DNA of 40,663 nucleotides from a virus: IMG/VR virus record IMGVR_UViG_3300031673_000175, positions 1 to 40,663 of that record; one strand, 5' to 3'. The translations under genes and the position numbers were made by a program. The stretch's first letter is position 1. The number at the start of each line of letters is the position of its first letter. Shown piece by piece: positions 39,091 through 40,663 of this stretch. A model generated the notes under the pieces. The model searched no databases and was not told where the DNA came from. It was given only the letters and a program-made list of their open reading frames with translations.

Positions 39091-39924
39091 ATGGCTCGTA
39101 TCCGCACAATCAAACCGGAATTTTGGACACATGCTCAAATCGTCGAATGTTCGACGAACGCTCGACTACTATTCATCGGCCTCTGGAATTTTTGCGACGA
39201 CGCAGGGCGTCATCCGTTGGCGCTGAAGCAAATCAAGGCGGAAGTATTTCCTGCCGATCCCTTCGAGCCCGAAACCATTCGTCGAATGATCGACGAACTA
39301 TCGTCGAATGATCTGATAACCATCTACACAGTTGAAAACAAAGAGTATTTGGCGGTCAACGGCTGGCATCATCAGAAGATTGACCGTGGAAATCCGGCGA
39401 AATATCCAGGCCCAAAGGAAGGGACTCGTCGAATGATCGTCGAACGTTCGTCGCGGGAGTCTATCAAGGAGTCTATCAAGGAAGGGAGTCTAATAGATAC
39501 CTCACTACGTTCGGTATCTATTGGCGACAAGTCGAAATCACGCGCTTCGCAAATCGGTGATTATCAGCCCGACGAAGAAGCTTTGAGCGCCGCTCTGGCG
39601 TACTGGCTTGGGAAGGGACGGCGCGATCTTGACGCGGCCGACCAAGCGGCGCGGTTCCGCGATCACCACTTGGCCCGAGGGTCCACGATGAAGGACTGGC
39701 GCGCAGCATGGCGAACGTGGTACAAAAACGCCGTCCAATTCACGAGGCCGGAAAATGGAACTGCCAGATCTGAACAATCTGCCCGTCGAGGATTCCTCGC
39801 AGCCGTTGAGGCCTACATCGCCGAGCCAGAAGCAGAAACATATCTCGATTCTGCTGGCGAAACTCGCCTTGCATTGCCCCCCGGCGAAGCTGGACGAAAA
39901 GCAATTCCGGGTTCTGATCGATGA
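39091..39924 (+). CDS. Replication initiator-like protein with internal iterons
   Basis: 277 residues. The N-terminus (MARIRTIKPEFWTHAQIVEC) is the usual start of phage replication-initiator or replisome-organiser proteins, with a winged-helix-type region to about residue 100. The coding DNA between 39140 and 39453 carries several copies of TCGTCGAA and its inverse, so the gene itself may contain the origin, as in lambda O. Its last 170 bases overlap the start of the next gene. It may recruit the host helicase. Confidence 0.82.
   Translation: MARIRTIKPEFWTHAQIVECSTNARLLFIGLWNFCDDAGRHPLALKQIKAEVFPADPFEPETIRRMIDELSSNDLITIYTVENKEYLAVNGWHHQKIDRGNPAKYPGPKEGTRRMIVERSSRESIKESIKEGSLIDTSLRSVSIGDKSKSRASQIGDYQPDEEALSAALAYWLGKGRRDLDAADQAARFRDHHLARGSTMKDWRAAWRTWYKNAVQFTRPENGTARSEQSARRGFLAAVEAYIAEPEAETYLDSAGETRLALPPGEAGRKAIPGSDR
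39140..39453. other. Iteron-like repeats, candidate replication origin
   Basis: Copies of TCGTCGAATG or its inverse occur at 39140-39157 (perfect 8-bp arms around TG), 39279-39296, 39301-39310 and 39426-39453. Similar spacing of inverted iterons inside an initiator gene is how several phage and plasmid origins are built. Confidence 0.6.
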
Positions 39925-40243
39925 AATGGCCTCCGATTTAGAGGCCTATACGGTTTTCGCAGTGGAGCAGACGTGCCGAATATGGCGCACGGGAACCGAG
40001 CCAGAGAACAGATTTTTCCCGACAAGCGGCCAACTCATAGGCGCGATGCCCAAAGCTCTCCCTGGCCGATTTACGTCTCGTTGGCAGGGAGAGGCAGACG
40101 ATGGGGTCGCGCGCAAATTCCCGAAATACCATCGTCCGTGGCGGGATATTCTACGGGAACATGGACGGCCGATACCGATGCCCGGCAGTCCTATGGCCCT
40201 ATCACTCGACGCTTTGCAGCCTGACACGGAACCACATGCGTAG
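39755..40243 (+). CDS. Replication-associated protein, 162 aa
   Basis: Starts MELPDLNNLPVEDSSQPLRP. The segment LLAKLALHCPPAKLDEKQFR followed by FFPTSGQLIGAMP resembles small phage proteins that follow initiator genes and may act as helicase loaders or accessory factors; no ATPase motif is present. It overlaps the initiator gene by 170 bases, so its true start may be further downstream. Confidence 0.65.
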   Translation: MELPDLNNLPVEDSSQPLRPTSPSQKQKHISILLAKLALHCPPAKLDEKQFRVLIDEMASDLEAYTVFAVEQTCRIWRTGTEPENRFFPTSGQLIGAMPKALPGRFTSRWQGEADDGVARKFPKYHRPWRDILREHGRPIPMPGSPMALSLDALQPDTEPHA

Positions 40244-40354
40244 ATTTCGATTCTCCGGGGTTGGAAGAGGGGCAGCACTGGCGATAATATTTTCCTGGGG
40301 TGAAGCTGTGCCTGAAATTTACGGCCGCCAGTGACCTTCCTGAACGATCTGACG

Positions 40355-40373
40355 ATATATCGATACGATATAT
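40355..40373. other. AT-rich inverted repeat between convergent genes
   Basis: ATATATCG, three-base loop, CGATATAT: perfect 8-bp arms just before the end of the right-hand mini-ORF. It may act as a weak bidirectional terminator; base pairs are mostly A-T. The surrounding 40244-40354 holds no gene I can support. Confidence 0.4.
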
Positions 40374-40636
40374 TAGATTGACCACGACCACGACTCCGAC
40401 CCCGACCACGACACCGACCACGACCACGACCGCGACCCCGACCCCGACCACGACACCGACACCGACCCCGACCCCGACCACGACCCCGACCGCGACCACG
40501 ACCCCGACCGCGACCACGACTCCGACCCCGACCACGACCGCGACCGCGACCGCGACCCCGACCGCGACCACGACCCCGACCACGACCACGACCGCGACCC
40601 CAGGCTCCCGACATAGATGACCGCCACGGGCGTCAT
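40373..40636 (-). CDS. Mini-ORF A-right: Ser-X dipeptide-repeat protein
   Basis: 87 residues. Begins MTPVAVIYVGSLGSRSWSWS, identical to A1/A2 for the first 14 residues, then Ser alternating with W, R, G, E or V, ending SWSI at a TAA. GGGAG lies eight bases before the ATG (GGGAGAGCAGCACATG). Unlike the other units it ends outside the repeat, making it the last unit of the leftward array if the map is circular. Confidence 0.5.
   Translation of the reverse strand: MTPVAVIYVGSLGSRSWSWSGSWSRSGSRSRSRSWSGSESWSRSGSWSRSGSWSGSGSVSVSWSGSGSRSWSWSVSWSGSESWSWSI
40379..40600. repeat. Right-end hexamer array
   Basis: Runs of the six-base unit CGACCN, the complement of the plus-strand array at 9275-9642. 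A unit boundary follows at 40601-40655, and the window ends within a further copy. Assembly of such repeats from short reads is unreliable, so copy number is uncertain. Confidence 0.85.
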
Positions 40637-40663
40637 GTGCTGCTCTCCCACGACCCCGACCAC

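Noticed and set aside
1-40663. tRNA genes, integrase, repressor, RNA polymerase
   Set aside because: No clover-leaf sequence, tyrosine or serine recombinase motif, CI-like repressor or single-subunit RNA polymerase was recognised on either strand by eye; small or unusual versions could be missed.

Overview
The window looks like one essentially complete, GC-rich genome of a short-tailed (podovirus-type) double-stranded DNA phage. The host is probably an alphaproteobacterium; that is an inference from composition and gene style, because no host gene is present. No integrase, repressor, DNA polymerase, primase, RNA polymerase or tRNA gene was recognised, so replication and transcription must rely largely on the host. 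Both window ends lie inside related low-complexity repeat arrays. Joining position 40663 to position 1 recreates, with one surplus C, a sequence that also occurs at about 537-556. The map is therefore probably circular (or circularly permuted) and was opened inside a repeat.

Layout. (1) 5259 down to 1, continuing at 40636-40373: a leftward operon of small, tightly coupled genes, including a pentapeptide-repeat protein, a MoxR-type AAA+ ATPase and a metallopeptidase/VWA protein. It ends in a tandem array of ATGA-coupled mini-ORFs coding for Ser/Trp/Arg/Gly repeats. (2) 5260-6055: divergent regulatory region with several TGAC-N5-GTCA palindromes and a G-rich repeat. (3) 6056-33483: the rightward late operon, with terminase small and large subunits, a second mini-ORF array, small genes including a SprT-like protease, portal, Bbp19-like protein, scaffold, major capsid protein, tail tube proteins, internal virion proteins (one with a GH108 muramidase-like domain), tail fibre, and a lysis set with holin candidates, a P5-like lytic protein and nested spanins. 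(4) 38062 down to 33434: a leftward recombination operon with RecE-like exonuclease, two zinc-finger cassettes, RecT, HNH nuclease, metallophosphoesterase and a DUF6378-like protein. (5) 38182-40243: a rightward replication operon with a Holliday-junction-resolvase-like nuclease, an MT-A70 methylase, a replication initiator carrying iteron-like repeats, and a companion protein.

The most unusual features are: the family of translationally coupled mini-ORF arrays on both strands (1-708, 9242-9734, 40373-40636); a perfect chromosomal-type parS site at 14587-14602 without any parA or parB; at least nine TGAC-N5-GTCA palindromes at transcription-unit boundaries; two adjacent gene cassettes each bounded by the same 16-bp inverted repeat; and tail-fibre segments separated by an identical 17-bp DNA block.
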